64,000 nt of DNA, from the NCBI RefSeq assembly GCF_022701255.1, contig NZ_CP031705.1, forward strand, positions 6,510,001 to 6,574,000. The letters run 5' to 3'. The translations under genes were made by a program, and so were the position numbers. Shown piece by piece: positions 8,839 through 19,361 of this stretch (its first letter is position 1; every line of letters begins with the position of its first letter). This DNA comes from Microcoleus vaginatus HSN003. GTDB lineage: Bacteria > Cyanobacteriota > Cyanobacteriia > Cyanobacteriales > Microcoleaceae. The notes beneath the pieces were generated by a model. The model saw only the letters and a list, made by a program, of their open reading frames with translations, was not told the DNA's origin and searched no databases.

Positions 8839-9556
8839 GTCACCTTGGTTTCTTCCCACGGACTCGTGTAAAATCTTAGGTTGATCATTGCCATTGCCTG
8901 GTTTCTGTGGTATTGTTGAGCCAGGTGCTGTTCGGTGAGTTTAACCCCAGTTCATAAACTGTTAATTGTTAATCTACCGGAAGTCAGAAATCTCTGACGA
9001 ACTTTGTATATTAGGATACAATTTTTTCCTATTAGCGACTCGGATGACTTTTAAAAAGGCTAGGTTTGTCAAATCAAAAAGCAACATAAATTTGATCGCG
9101 AATTTTCTATCATCTCCAAATAAAGCAATAAAACTTGCTCTTTTTTCACCCCGTACCTGCCAGTCAAGAGTCGTTTTACAACGTTTATCGGCCTTTTAAC
9201 CGCTTTTGAACCCAGCGTGCAAGCTAAGCGCCTTCTGAGATAGAAGTCATCCTTCAGATAGAAGTTAGGGCAGAAAAACTGGGTTAGAGTTAACCACAAT
9301 AGCAAGTCTAACAATATTAACTTATCTCCAAGTTTCACTTCTGAAAAAAGCAGATGAAAAAAGCAGATAAGCGTGTGTTTCCGCAGCTAAACAGTTTCTT
9401 GGTTTGGTTCAATGAATGCGGCGCTTGCTCGTCAATAAAAATTCTCAGATTTAGGCTTGCGACTTTCAGTAAGATACTGCTGAGAAACCTATCCTATTGA
9501 CCAATTTTGACCAATTTTAACGGACAATTTTCCTTGACTAATTCCAGAGGCTAATT
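8839..9556. other. Intergenic, no gene seen
   Basis: About 700 bp of AT-rich sequence ahead of the glycosyltransferase. The small open frames have no recognisable family, ribosome-binding site or conserved signature. It presumably holds the promoter of the carbohydrate cluster. Confidence 0.5.
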
Positions 9557-10858
9557 ATGTCGCCCCCAGAAAACTCTGTACACAATAATTATAGCAATAA
9601 AGATCGAGCATGGGAGATCCGATTTACCTCTATAGATCCAGCAAAATCGCCATCTCAATTCGCACCCTCGCCCGCATTGCGCGCCAACTTATCAAAAACT
9701 GAGGCTGTAGATGCACCAGATTTAGTTTGCCTCTCTCATTTGCGGTGGAATTTTGTCTATCAGCGTCCGCAACATCTCTTGAGTCGTTGTGCGAAAAGTC
9801 GTCGCGTATTCTTTGTAGAAGAACCTATTTTTAGCGCGGCTACAGATTGGTGGCTTGATGTCAGCATCCACGAAAGCGGAGTTTGGGTAATAGTACCGCA
9901 CCTGAGCGAAGGAACCAGCGAAGCAACAGCACAAACGGCTCAGCAAGCCATGCTAGATGATTTGTTTCGAGCAGCAGAAATTAGCCAGTACATCCTCTGG
10001 TATTACACACCAATGGCTGTCAGTTTCACAAGCCACTTAAAGCCGCTAGCTGTAGTCTACGACTGCATGGATGAATTGTCAGCATTCAAAGGCGCACATC
10101 CCGATTTAAAAGCCAATGAAAACCAACTATTAAAGCGCGCCAGCGTAGTATTTACCGGGGGACACAACCTTTACGAAGCCAAACAGCACCAGCACCCAAA
10201 CATTCACCCCTTCCCCAGCAGCATCGAAAAAGAACACTTTGCGACAGCCAGGAATCTTTCAGAAGAACCGGCGGATCAAAAAGACATTCCTCACCCGCGT
10301 TTGGGATTTTATGGCGTCATAGACGAACGCATGGATATCGAACTGCTGGCGGGCATGGCCCAAGCAAGGCCAGACTGGCATTTAGTCATCATTGGCCCGG
10401 TGGTGAAAATCGATCCGGCCACTCTGCCAACTCACCCAAATATCCACTATCTCGGCGGCAAATCTTATCAAGAACTGCCAGCGTATCTTGGCGGGTGGGA
10501 TATAGCCATGCTGCCTTTTGCGATTAACGATTCGACTAAGTTTATTAGTCCGACGAAAACTCCAGAATACCTCGCTGCGGGCAAACCTGTGATTTCTACT
10601 CCTATTCGCGACGTGGTGCGGCCATACGGAGAAAACGGCTTGGTTCGGATTGCTAGCAATTCTGAAGAATTCGTTGCTTGTGCCCAAGAAATCCTCAGTG
10701 AAAGTTCGGACGTTCGCACCAAATGGCTGAGCGAAGTAGACGCCTTTTTAGCAGACAATTCTTGGGATAATACTTTGGGCGAAATGCTGGCGTTGATCGG
10801 AAGTGCGATCGACGGCAAAAGGCAGAACGCAGCAGGCAGGATGAAAGTTTTAAGCTAG
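9557..10858 (+). CDS. Glycosyltransferase, GT-B fold, paired with Glf
   Basis: A 433-residue protein with a disordered N-terminal 50 residues and a GT4-like (GT-B) body. The segment SHLRWNFVYQRPQHLLSR begins the acceptor domain, and the C-terminal half shows GFYGVIDERMD, LVIIGPV and the nucleotide-sugar binding KTPEYLAAGKPVISTP region. There is no membrane segment. Immediately downstream lies UDP-galactopyranose mutase, so a galactofuranosyl or related transfer into an exopolysaccharide or lipopolysaccharide is the natural inference. A weak GAGG lies ahead of the start. Confidence 0.85.
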   Translation: MSPPENSVHNNYSNKDRAWEIRFTSIDPAKSPSQFAPSPALRANLSKTEAVDAPDLVCLSHLRWNFVYQRPQHLLSRCAKSRRVFFVEEPIFSAATDWWLDVSIHESGVWVIVPHLSEGTSEATAQTAQQAMLDDLFRAAEISQYILWYYTPMAVSFTSHLKPLAVVYDCMDELSAFKGAHPDLKANENQLLKRASVVFTGGHNLYEAKQHQHPNIHPFPSSIEKEHFATARNLSEEPADQKDIPHPRLGFYGVIDERMDIELLAGMAQARPDWHLVIIGPVVKIDPATLPTHPNIHYLGGKSYQELPAYLGGWDIAMLPFAINDSTKFISPTKTPEYLAAGKPVISTPIRDVVRPYGENGLVRIASNSEEFVACAQEILSESSDVRTKWLSEVDAFLADNSWDNTLGEMLALIGSAIDGKRQNAAGRMKVLS

Positions 10859-10979
10859 GAAGGTTGAGGTTTAAGTTAAAGAGTTACCAATTTCCGCATT
10901 CAAAACTTAACACTCAACAATGCTCGCTCGTTGATTACCAATTACCAATTCCCCCTTACCCACACTCAGAGGTGTTTCA

Positions 10980-12227
10980 ATGTTTGACTATTTAATCGTC
11001 GGAGCCGGATTTGCAGGTAGCGTCATTGCCGAAAGACTAGCAAATGAAGCTGGAAAAACTGTCCTAATAATTGATACCCGCAACCACATCGGCGGCAACG
11101 CATACGATCACTACGACAACCACGGCATCCTCGTACACAAATACGGCCCCCACATTTTTCACACCAATTCGCGCCCAGTTTTCGAGTATCTTTCGCGCTT
11201 CACCGAGTGGCGGCCCTACGAACACCGCGTCCTCGCCAGCGTTGACGGTCAACTGCTACCAATTCCCATCAATCTCAACACCGTAAACCAACTTTACGGA
11301 CTGAATCTCACCTCATTTGAAGTAGAAGATTTCTTCGCGAAAGTAGCAGAACCAAAGGATTACATTCGCACTTCTGAAGATGTGGTTGTCAGCAAAGTCG
11401 GTCGCGAACTTTACGAGAAATTCTTCCGCAACTACACCCGCAAACAGTGGGGAATGGACCCGTCGGAACTCGACAACTCAGTGATTGCGCGCGTACCCAC
11501 TCGCATTAACCGGGACGATCGCTATTTTACCGATACCTATCAAGCAATGCCGCTGCACGGCTACACTCGGATGTTTGAAAAGATGCTTTCTCACCCAAAC
11601 ATCAAGGTGATGCTGAATACCGACTACCGGGAAATTGAGGGTTTTATCCCTTACGGAGAAATGATTTACACCGGGCCGGTGGATTCATATTTCAATTATT
11701 GCTACGGCAAACTTCCTTACCGTTCCTTGGAATTCAAGCACGAAACACTGAACGTACCCGTACACCAAAAAGCACCGGTCGTAAATTACCCCAACGAGCA
11801 TTTATATACTCGCTGCACGGAGTTTAAATACCTCACCGGACAAGAGCATCAAAAAACTAGCATTGTCTACGAATATCCCCAAGCTGAGGGAGACCCTTAC
11901 TACCCGGTTCCGCGTCCAGAAAATGCCGAAATTTACAAGAAATATAAGGCTTTGGCTGATGCAACTCCGGGAGTCTCTTTCGTGGGAAGGCTGGCGACTT
12001 ACAGGTATTACAACATGGATCAAGTGGTCGCTCAAGCTCTGACAACTTACAAACAAATTACTACCAAGCCGGTGATTGAATTGGTAGAAAATGTTAACGG
12101 TTCTGCCTCTAATGTAAGCTCCTCCAATGAAGTTGCCCCTCCCCCAGCCGCCGCTTCTCTAGAAGTCGCTGCTGTCAACAACGGCAACAGCCACGGCAAC
12201 GGCAACGGCAAATCTGTTAGCAAGTAG
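10980..12227 (+). CDS. glf: UDP-galactopyranose mutase
   Basis: A 415-residue flavoenzyme that interconverts UDP-galactopyranose and UDP-galactofuranose. The FAD dinucleotide motif GAGFAG is at residues 8-13, followed by NHIGGNAYD, HKYGPHIFHT and the RKQWGMDPSEL and RYYNMDQV segments typical of bacterial Glf. After about residue 370 there is a family-atypical tail rich in Asn, Gly, Ser and Pro, probably disordered. It lies 121 bp after the glycosyltransferase in the same direction and probably shares its transcript. It implies that this organism makes galactofuranose-containing glycans. Confidence 0.93.
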   Translation: MFDYLIVGAGFAGSVIAERLANEAGKTVLIIDTRNHIGGNAYDHYDNHGILVHKYGPHIFHTNSRPVFEYLSRFTEWRPYEHRVLASVDGQLLPIPINLNTVNQLYGLNLTSFEVEDFFAKVAEPKDYIRTSEDVVVSKVGRELYEKFFRNYTRKQWGMDPSELDNSVIARVPTRINRDDRYFTDTYQAMPLHGYTRMFEKMLSHPNIKVMLNTDYREIEGFIPYGEMIYTGPVDSYFNYCYGKLPYRSLEFKHETLNVPVHQKAPVVNYPNEHLYTRCTEFKYLTGQEHQKTSIVYEYPQAEGDPYYPVPRPENAEIYKKYKALADATPGVSFVGRLATYRYYNMDQVVAQALTTYKQITTKPVIELVENVNGSASNVSSSNEVAPPPAAASLEVAAVNNGNSHGNGNGKSVSK

Positions 12228-12255
12228 CTAGAAGCTGCGAGTTACGGGTAAAAAG

Positions 12256-12285
12256 GTAAGGTGCCCACAGAGCACCTTACTCGGT
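12256..12285 (+). terminator. Hairpin after glf
   Basis: A 9-bp perfect stem (GTAAGGTGC / GCACCTTAC) with a 7-base loop, followed by TCGGTTTTC, shortly after the glf stop. A moderate terminator candidate. Confidence 0.5.
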
Positions 12286-12331
12286 TTTCATCAAAAGTTA
12301 TTTAATAATTCAAACAAGCATTGAGGTAAAA

Positions 12332-12688
12332 ATGAACGTTCTAGTGAAAATTGTTTTGTCTCATGAGGTTTTGGAAAATTCTCAATTTGCTCAGTTTCAG
12401 AAAGAAATACAGCGCCTCATTGAAAACGGTGGCAAAATTCTTATGCTGGATTTTTCAAAAATAAATTTCCTGAAAAATTCCGAGTTAATGGCTGTAGTGG
12501 CGATCGTGAAATTAGTTAGAGACAGCCAATGTATACTTTTGATCTCGGCCATGAGTGAACAAGTTAGAATTCTCTTTGAACTCACGGGACTACAGCAAAT
12601 ATTTCATTGTTTGCCGTTTGCGGAAGACTTTTATCTCAAAAGTGAGCTAACTGAACCGTTAGGAGGTTTGCAAAGTCTGGCTAGCTAG
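12332..12688 (+). CDS. STAS-domain protein (anti-sigma factor antagonist type)
   Basis: A 118-residue single STAS domain similar to SpoIIAA/RsbV. The strand-loop-helix around FSKINFLKNSELM places Ser50 at the position phosphorylated by anti-sigma kinases. The protein would bind a HATPase_c anti-sigma partner in a phosphorylation-dependent way. No kinase or PP2C phosphatase is nearby. It sits between glf and the glycosidase genes, so it may regulate surface polysaccharide production; that role is inferred from position only. Confidence 0.8.
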   Translation: MNVLVKIVLSHEVLENSQFAQFQKEIQRLIENGGKILMLDFSKINFLKNSELMAVVAIVKLVRDSQCILLISAMSEQVRILFELTGLQQIFHCLPFAEDFYLKSELTEPLGGLQSLAS

Positions 12689-12902
12689 AGAGAGGGGGAG
12701 AGGGGGAGAGTGGGGTATAGGAAAAATCTTCCTGGTTTTTTCTTCCTGGTTTATTGTTCCTTCTCCTGACTAATGACTTCAGCACAAGAGACCCTTCAGA
12801 TGAGGCTGTTTTAATGGGCAGAACTTTTGCAAATTAATCAGCAAAAAACTTGTCAAAGTGGTGGTAATTGTAGCTAACCTATAAATATAACTTTGGGTAG
12901 AT

Positions 12903-14792
12903 GTGCCGATGAGTTGGTTAGGTAGAGAACTAGAAAATTGCGAGATAGAAGAGTCTTCCACTCTTGATAGTAAGGTGACTGTTCAAGGGCGGAAAACAGG
13001 TTATCCGCGCCCCCAATTGCGCCGGAGCAACTGGATTTGTCTCAACGGTCAGTGGAGGTTTGCTTACGACGACGCGGGCCACTGCGTGCAGCCGATCGAT
13101 ATTACTGAGTGGACTCACACTATAGAAGTGCCGTTTGCTCCAGAATCGGTAAAAAGTGGGATCGGGGACACGAATTTTCACCCCAACTGCTGGTACGAGC
13201 GCGAATTTGACGTACCCCATACAGAAGGAAGAACTCTCCTCCACTTTGGGGCCGTAGACTACCGCGCCCGCGTCTGGGTAAACGGTCAGTTTGTCATCGA
13301 ACACGAAGGCGGACACACTCCTTTCACCGCAGACATTACAGCAATTGTAAACCCCAACGGGCCGCAACGGGTGACAGTCTGGGCCCAGGACGACCCGCAA
13401 GATTTGGAGAAACCGCGCGGCAAGCAAGACTGGCAAATAGAGCCACACAGTATTTGGTATCCGCGCACGACCGGCATTTGGCAGACAGTCTGGGTAGAAT
13501 TGGTGCCTCACACTTATATCGAGCGCATCCGCTGGACTCCGCAGTTTGAACGCTGGGAAATCGGTTTTGAAGCGTTTGTCGCGGGCGATCGCAAGGAGGG
13601 AATCCAGATTAAAGTTAAACTGTCGATCGGCTGTTTGCTGCTAGTCAACGACACCTACGAAGTCATCAACGGCGAAATCCACCGCCGTATGGCCCTCTCC
13701 GACCCTGGTATCGACGACTACCGCAACGAACTGCTGTGGAGTCCCGAAAAGCCGACGCTAATTAACGCTCAAGTGCAGTTGTGGGCCGACGGCAAACTGC
13801 TCGACGAGATTAAATCCTACACGGCCATGCGGACTGTCAGCATCCAGCGCGATCGCTTCATGCTAAACGGCCGCCCCTACTATTTGCGACTGGTGCTCGA
13901 CCAAGGTTACTGGCCCGACACCATGATGACTGCCCCCTCCGACGAAGCTTTGCGCCACGATGTCGAATTAGTCAAAGCAATGGGTTTCAACGGCGTCCGT
14001 AAGCACCAAAAAATCGAAGACCCCCGATTTTTGTACTGGGCTGACGTGTTGGGGCTCCTAGTTTGGGAAGAAATGCCCAGCGCCTACCGCTTCACTCCCA
14101 AAGCCGTGCAACGGCTGACGCGGGAGTGGACGGAAGTCATCGACCGCGACGCCAGCCACCCCTGTATCGTAGTCTGGGTTCCCTTCAACGAATCTTGGGG
14201 AGTTCCGAATTTAGTCGAAGCCGCAGCCCACCGCAACTACGTGCAAGCGCTGTATTTCTTGACAAAAACCCTCGATCCGACTCGCCCCGTCATCGGTAAC
14301 GACGGCTGGGAAAGCATCGATACCGACATCCTGGCGATTCACGACTACGACAACAACCCGCAAACCCTAGCCAAGCGCTACGGGCCCGAAGTCCAGCTAG
14401 CCGATTTGTTCGATCGCGGGCGTCCGGGAGGGCGCATCCTCACCCTCGACGGCCACCCGCACCAAGGACAGCCGATGATGCTGACAGAATTCGGCGGCAT
14501 CGCCTGCGCCGGCCACGAAAACCCCGATTTTTACAGAGTTTGGGGCTATGTGCGTGCGTGGGACACGAAGGAACTGCAAAGGCGCTACACCGCGCTGCTG
14601 AAGGTGGTAAACAAAGTGGAAATGTTCAGTGGATTTTGTTACACCCAGTTGACCGATACTTACCAAGAAGCTAACGGTTTGCTGTATGCCGATCGCACTC
14701 CCAAGTTTCCCCTAGAGACGATGGCCGCGGCAACTCTCGGCTGGGATATTCCCGAAGAAAGTTCACCGCCACAAGCTATTACTCAGTGCTAA
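12903..14792 (+). CDS. Glycoside hydrolase family 2 protein
   Basis: A 629-residue GH2 enzyme with the usual three parts: N-terminal sugar-binding jelly roll (about 30-200, with NGQWRFAYDD and HFGAVDYRARVWVNG), an immunoglobulin-like middle domain (about 210-310) and a TIM barrel (about 315-610). The acid/base is Glu430 in PFNESWG and the nucleophile Glu529 in LTEFGG, both intact. There is no signal peptide, so it is probably cytoplasmic. Likely a beta-galactosidase, beta-glucuronidase or beta-mannosidase type activity; which one cannot be told. The start may be GTG 12903 or ATG 12909. Confidence 0.9.
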   Translation: MPMSWLGRELENCEIEESSTLDSKVTVQGRKTGYPRPQLRRSNWICLNGQWRFAYDDAGHCVQPIDITEWTHTIEVPFAPESVKSGIGDTNFHPNCWYEREFDVPHTEGRTLLHFGAVDYRARVWVNGQFVIEHEGGHTPFTADITAIVNPNGPQRVTVWAQDDPQDLEKPRGKQDWQIEPHSIWYPRTTGIWQTVWVELVPHTYIERIRWTPQFERWEIGFEAFVAGDRKEGIQIKVKLSIGCLLLVNDTYEVINGEIHRRMALSDPGIDDYRNELLWSPEKPTLINAQVQLWADGKLLDEIKSYTAMRTVSIQRDRFMLNGRPYYLRLVLDQGYWPDTMMTAPSDEALRHDVELVKAMGFNGVRKHQKIEDPRFLYWADVLGLLVWEEMPSAYRFTPKAVQRLTREWTEVIDRDASHPCIVVWVPFNESWGVPNLVEAAAHRNYVQALYFLTKTLDPTRPVIGNDGWESIDTDILAIHDYDNNPQTLAKRYGPEVQLADLFDRGRPGGRILTLDGHPHQGQPMMLTEFGGIACAGHENPDFYRVWGYVRAWDTKELQRRYTALLKVVNKVEMFSGFCYTQLTDTYQEANGLLYADRTPKFPLETMAAATLGWDIPEESSPPQAITQC

Positions 14793-14946
14793 TTGGGCAT
14801 TGGCAAAGGAAAAAGTAAAAATCTCAGATTTTTTTCTGATTTGATTTGGACTTTTTACCGATATACTTCTTACAAAAATAGCGTTTGTAGTAAGGACTTT
14901 AGTTTTTTCTAATGAAGATTTAAGGGCTCAAGTCCTGACTACCAAC

Positions 14947-16092
14947 GTGAATGCCCCATTACCCATTCGATTGATGTTTCAAAGTTTTTTCATGGGTGGC
15001 TTTGAATGTTCCACCCAGAGATTGCTATCGGGAAAACGCCTCAATGTAACAGCCGCCACCGGCCACGATAAATTTGCAGTCGCCGACTACCAACGTTTGC
15101 AGCAGCAAGGCATTTACACAGTCCGCGAAGGTCTCTGCTGGCACTTAATTGAACAGTCGCCCGAAAAATACGATTTTTCCAGCGCCCTGCCAATCATCCG
15201 CGCCGCGCGCGACACAAAAATGCAGGTAATTTGGGATTTGTTTCACTACGGCTGGCCCGACGATATTGATATTTTCAGTCCCGAATTCGTGTCCCGGTTT
15301 GGCAATATGGCGCGCGCTTTTATGGAACTGTTGACTGAGGAAACCGACCAAACACCTTTCGTGACACCTGTCAATGAAATTTCATTTATTGCCTGGGCCG
15401 CCGGCGATGTCGCCTACCTCAATCCCTTTGCCCGAGGAAGGGGAGACGAACTCAAAATCCAGTTAATCAAAGCAGCGATAGCAGCAATAGAATCAGTTTG
15501 GGAAGTGAATCCCCGCACCCGCATCGTTCACCTCGACCCCGTAATTAACATTATTCCCCATCCTGACAAACCCGAGGAGCGGGACGAGGCGGAAGGTTAT
15601 CGCTTATCTCAATATCAAGCTTGGGATATGTTGGCGGGACGCTTTTGCCCCGAACTCGGCGGCCAGGAAAAATATCTCGATATTATTGGGGTGAATTATT
15701 ACGATCGCAATCAGCGGATTCACAATGAAGGCCCGATTAAATACAACGATCCGCTGTACCGCCCGTTTCGTGAACTGCTGCAAGAAGTGTTCGAGCGCTA
15801 CGGTCGCCCCTTATTCGTATCAGAAACAGGCGCTGAAGACGATTTTAGACCCGTGTGGTTTAATTATGTGTGCACGGAGGTAGTGGCGGCGATGAAAGCA
15901 GGAGTTCCGATAGAGGGAATCTGCTTGTATCCGATTGTTAACCATCCGGGTTGGGATGACGACAGGCACTGTCACAATGGTTTGTGGGATTATTGCAATG
16001 AATCGGGCGATCGAGAAATCTACCAGCCTTTAGCAGACGAATTACAGTATCAAAGACAGCAGATTGAACTCTTGATGAAGTCGCACAAGTAA
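14947..16092 (+). CDS. Clan GH-A glycosidase, GH1-like
   Basis: A 381-residue TIM-barrel protein. Residues 40-60 and 120-150 carry GH1-like features, with the putative acid/base Glu144 in TPVNEIS and nucleophile Glu293 in VSETGA. It is shorter than classic GH1 beta-glucosidases (about 450 residues) and resembles the first half of the GH1-RmlD fusion at 21876-24128. There is no signal peptide. The start is probably GTG 14947; a later ATG at codon 10 is possible. It follows the GH2 gene in the same direction and probably acts on the same glycan. Confidence 0.8.
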   Translation: MNAPLPIRLMFQSFFMGGFECSTQRLLSGKRLNVTAATGHDKFAVADYQRLQQQGIYTVREGLCWHLIEQSPEKYDFSSALPIIRAARDTKMQVIWDLFHYGWPDDIDIFSPEFVSRFGNMARAFMELLTEETDQTPFVTPVNEISFIAWAAGDVAYLNPFARGRGDELKIQLIKAAIAAIESVWEVNPRTRIVHLDPVINIIPHPDKPEERDEAEGYRLSQYQAWDMLAGRFCPELGGQEKYLDIIGVNYYDRNQRIHNEGPIKYNDPLYRPFRELLQEVFERYGRPLFVSETGAEDDFRPVWFNYVCTEVVAAMKAGVPIEGICLYPIVNHPGWDDDRHCHNGLWDYCNESGDREIYQPLADELQYQRQQIELLMKSHK

Positions 16093-17031
16093 CAAGTCCA
16101 AACTTTACGAGGACACTTGGCCAACAACTTGGTTTCTACCAAAAATCGTCTTGAATAGCCACCAAATATTGCTGAAAAACCAAGTTTTGGGGAGACGGTG
16201 CGTAACTCTACTTGAGGGTGTGCAATGCGCGCCTTACCACTATTTGCGAGGGAACATCCCGATTTGGCAAATAGACTGCCAGGAGGTCAAATTCTTGACA
16301 CTCCCCGGCGTGCACGCACGGGGATTCTTTAATCTACGAGCCACTTGCTGAGGCAGGATTTCTCCAACAACAGTATACGAATTGCTTCATCTACTGGATT
16401 GAACTGATTCTGTTTCCCGTAGGCTTTAAACTAAAAAACTAGCAGGGCTTTACCTCGGGTATTTATGTTATATCGTTTGACATAAGACTGCCCCTCACAG
16501 TAAAGAAAGTTTACAATATAACTCGTATTGCTGATGAAGCAAACATTTGACTGGGAGACTTTAGTCTCCCGTGATCTTTCATCCCTGGAGTGAAGTCACA
16601 GGGTTTTCAGCTTATTTCCTATAATGTAAACGTTTTAGCCAAGTTCGAGCGATCGTGCGGGCTATTTCAATTCTTCTGCCTGAAACACTACTTAGAAAAT
16701 ATCCTAGGCTATCCTGTGAATTGGGGAACGGAGAAAGCTGAGAGAGCGTATTTACAATAATCGTCGGTTCTCCAGGAAGCGCTCCGCAGCTTTTAAAGAT
16801 TAGCGACTTAGTATTTAATATAGCTCGGGTCGCTGTTAAGCGAATCAGCATTTTTATCTAATTTGAATAAAATAAGTACGAATACCGGCACCCTCGGTTT
16901 AAAAATTAAAATCAGGGATAATACTTAGCAATAAAATGCTGAGTTAGCTGTTCCGTAACAATTTATTAAAATCGGCTATTTTAGCTTTCTACGCCACCAC
17001 AAAAGCCGAAGGAAATGCTAAAAATTAAAAT
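16093..17031. other. Gene-free stretch with IS200/IS605-like relics
   Basis: About 940 bp without a convincing gene. It contains the CCCCGGCGTGCACGCACGGGG hairpin region near 16300 and the hairpin GGGAGACTTTAGTCTCCC at 16553-16570, which I associate with the ends of IS200/IS605 elements in cyanobacteria. A minus-strand open frame of about 79 codons (16612-16851) has no recognisable family. No complete TnpA or TnpB is left. Confidence 0.4.
16297..16330. mobile_element. Possible IS200/IS605-type end hairpin
   Basis: A GC-rich imperfect palindrome (ACTCCCCG...CGGGGATT) preceded by TTGAC. Subterminal hairpins of this kind mark the ends of IS200/IS605 elements. There is no transposase beside it, so it is at most a remnant. 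Confidence 0.35.
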
Positions 17032-17835
17032 ATGAAGCAACAACGGTATAATCAACAACAAATTGACTCGTTCGCCCAAACGGTATTGAACGATGGCTAT
17101 TGCGTGTTGCGCGATCACTTTTCCACCGCAACACTGAATGTTTGGCGCGAAACTTTTGCGCCCTTGCTACAGGATCATATTGAGCGCGAAGGTAAACTTC
17201 GCAATCGCGGCCCAGCTCGTTATTATGTTACCCTTCCTTTCAACGCTCCCTTTGCCGATCCCAGTATTTATGAAGATGAGGATGTGCTAGCGCTGGTTGA
17301 GCGTTTGGTGGGCGAAGATGCGGTGATGTGCCAGTTGGCGACTGACACGCCATTGCTGGGTTCTGAGTATCAAGATGTGCACCGGGATGCGCCACCGCTT
17401 TTCCCCGAAGCTGGGATAGAAACGCCGCCATTCCAGTTAGCAGTTAACTTCCCCCTCGTTGATATGACGCTGGAAAATGGCCCATTTGAGGTGGTGCGGG
17501 GTACGCACATGATCTCCAAGGCGGAAGGGTTGCAGCGCATGGAATCGGGTGAGATTAAGTTAGAGCCGGTTTTGATGAAAGCGGGAGATGTGATGATCCG
17601 CGATGTGCGGGGGCTTCACCGGGGTACCCCTAACCGCACGGAAATACCGCGCCCGATGGTAGTGATTGGCTACAGCAGGCGCTGGTTCTATCGCCCGGAG
17701 GTTTGCATTCACATTCCCCGTGCTTCCTTCGATACACTTTCGGAACGCGCTCGCCATTTATTGCGCTTTAATCCGATTGTTGAATCCCTGGAAGAGAAGC
17801 CGGCAGTTGAGGTTTATCAAGCGTTTGCTTACTAA
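17032..17835 (+). CDS. Phytanoyl-CoA dioxygenase (PhyH) family protein
   Basis: A 267-residue Fe(II)/2-oxoglutarate-dependent oxygenase of the PhyH family. The iron-binding triad is visible as His117 and Asp119 (DVHRDAP) and His196 (RGLHRGTPN), with a following Arg/Ser-type 2-oxoglutarate site (PRPMVVIGYSRR). The family hydroxylates lipids, halogenates or modifies natural products; the substrate is unknown. There is no obvious operon partner: a 940-bp gap precedes it and transposon debris follows. Its placement inside the sugar cluster may be incidental. Confidence 0.85.
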   Translation: MKQQRYNQQQIDSFAQTVLNDGYCVLRDHFSTATLNVWRETFAPLLQDHIEREGKLRNRGPARYYVTLPFNAPFADPSIYEDEDVLALVERLVGEDAVMCQLATDTPLLGSEYQDVHRDAPPLFPEAGIETPPFQLAVNFPLVDMTLENGPFEVVRGTHMISKAEGLQRMESGEIKLEPVLMKAGDVMIRDVRGLHRGTPNRTEIPRPMVVIGYSRRWFYRPEVCIHIPRASFDTLSERARHLLRFNPIVESLEEKPAVEVYQAFAY

Positions 17836-18258
17836 TAAAAAATGTGATAGGCGTTCGCTCTGTAACAGAAAAAGGGCGATCGCTTTTGCTTTATTTATGA
17901 TATTCCACCGCTTGCAAAAGTCTCGAATTGGTAATTTGTCTTGAACACAAGCCGTTAACTCATTTGTGTTTATATGTGTTGATATATGGTTAAAAAAAGA
18001 CTTTTATAATTCACTTGGGCCCACAGGGGCGGGGATTTGAGGGGCGAAGTGAAACGGACGGTTCGCTATCGTTCTACATACAAATAGAACTACTTCTCCA
18101 AAGAATAATTACCTCAATATTTGGGGACTGCGAGTAATTTGCCTTCGGGACTCCTATTGATTTTGTTGCTGGAATGGCACAAAGGCAAAGGACGCAGAGA
18201 AAAAAAGATTCTTTTGTCTTTTCACTTTTTACTTTCACCCCAGTCCTAACTGTTTCCT
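17836..18258. other. Intergenic, no gene seen
   Basis: AT-rich sequence with an AAAAGGGCGATCGCTTTT palindrome at about 17870-17887 that could act as a weak terminator for the PhyH gene. No coding sequence is supported. Confidence 0.45.
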
Positions 18259-18440
18259 TCAGGTTGCCGGTGTATTCTTTGCGCTTTCCAACCATTGCAC
18301 ATTCTCCCACCCTGTAGCCTCATTCCAGGAAATGTTTCTGAGGTTTGCACCACTGAGGTTTGCACCACTGAAGTCTGTGCCATAGAGAAAGGGACGGCTG
18401 TTAATCACACAAAAACAAGCAAACCGTTTGGGGGTGGAGC
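18259..18440 (-). pseudogene. Pentapeptide-repeat protein, C-terminal fragment
   Basis: The minus strand reads two exact pentapeptide units (SGANL SGANL) followed by RNISWNEATGWENV and a stop at 18259-18261. This is the usual end of cyanobacterial pentapeptide-repeat proteins. Upstream there is no further repeat and no start; the frame runs straight into the ISKra4 remnant. It is a truncated leftover, probably cut by that transposon. Confidence 0.65.
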
Positions 18441-18444
18441 CTTA

Positions 18445-19246
18445 CAGCCATAGAAGTCCTACAAGTGGAAAAATGCTGTTTTCTACTGGATACCGATCGA
18501 GTCTTACCAAAATGCTTCTGTTGACCTGCTGGCCACTGTCACGGGAATTAAGGTCAGCCATAGCAGTCAACACAGACTTGTGTAGCGTCAATAATTTTCT
18601 GATTCTCAAGCGTCTGGGGCGATGGCACAAGTCAGCATAGATGGCGGTAAAGTACGACTCCGATACTAGCGGGGACTTGCGTGTCAGTAGCGGGATTATC
18701 AAGGCAGTTCGCTGGCAAGACCTTTATTATGGCGCTTTCTTCCCAGATAACTGCCATCTGAGCCGATTGGGTGAATAGTCAGCTACTAACTAATCCTGTA
18801 ATGTGTTTAGGATCTCGTCCGGTGATGGTGCGGGTGAATTTCTTCAAGGAAATTACTACCTGTTCACAACGGCAGGAAATCTCAGACTAATATCACCTGA
18901 AAATAAATCTTGATAAAGTTGGTGGCCAGCGCCAGCGCATAAAACAAGCTGAGGTTTTGTTATGGCGCCCTTGGGTGGAGGATGCGCCTGCCATTGTTGA
19001 CAACTGCCACAGTCGGCAAGTTATTAATTTCCGTGTCCACCTCAAAAAACACCGTCTCGGCCTTGTAGAGTATCAGACAAGTCAACAATTGCAACCAAGC
19101 TCCATCGGTTCGGCAGCGGTAGAATCAGCCGTCAAGTAGATAGGTAGAAGGCTAAAAATTTCCGGGGCAGGGGTGGAAATCCGAAAGTTTTTCTCAAATG
19201 TGTGGCAACTGCGTTGTGCCACATTGAATGGTGAATTTGCGGTTTA
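18445..19246 (+). pseudogene. ISKra4-family transposase, decayed
   Basis: Pieces of one ISKra4-type transposase are readable in order in shifting frames: SYQNASVDLLATVTGIKVSH (about 18498-18560), VSIDGGKVRLR (about 18628-18660) followed by a stop, GAFFPDN near 18735, then PWVEDAPAIVDNCHSRQVI...SSIGSAAVESAVK (about 18969-19135). Then, after an in-frame TAG where CAG is expected, IGRRLKISGA and RCATLNGEFAV to about 19246. Several stops and frameshifts mean it is dead. Family recognition is from characteristic segments only. Confidence 0.75.
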
Positions 19247-19361
19247 ATATTTTTCCACGCATCGGGATGCTCCCATTTGCGACTTTAGGTAGGGGCGGGT
19301 TTTTCACACAGGAAGTTATACTTCCAAAATATCTTAAAGCCGATCGCCCGCCCCTACCAAA

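Noticed and set aside
8966-9199. Plus-strand frame of 77 codons before the glycosyltransferase
   Set aside because: No recognisable family, no good ribosome-binding site and composition like the intergenic DNA around it.
16151-16351. Plus-strand 66-codon open frame
   Set aside because: It spans the IS200/IS605-like hairpin and has no family or start signal.
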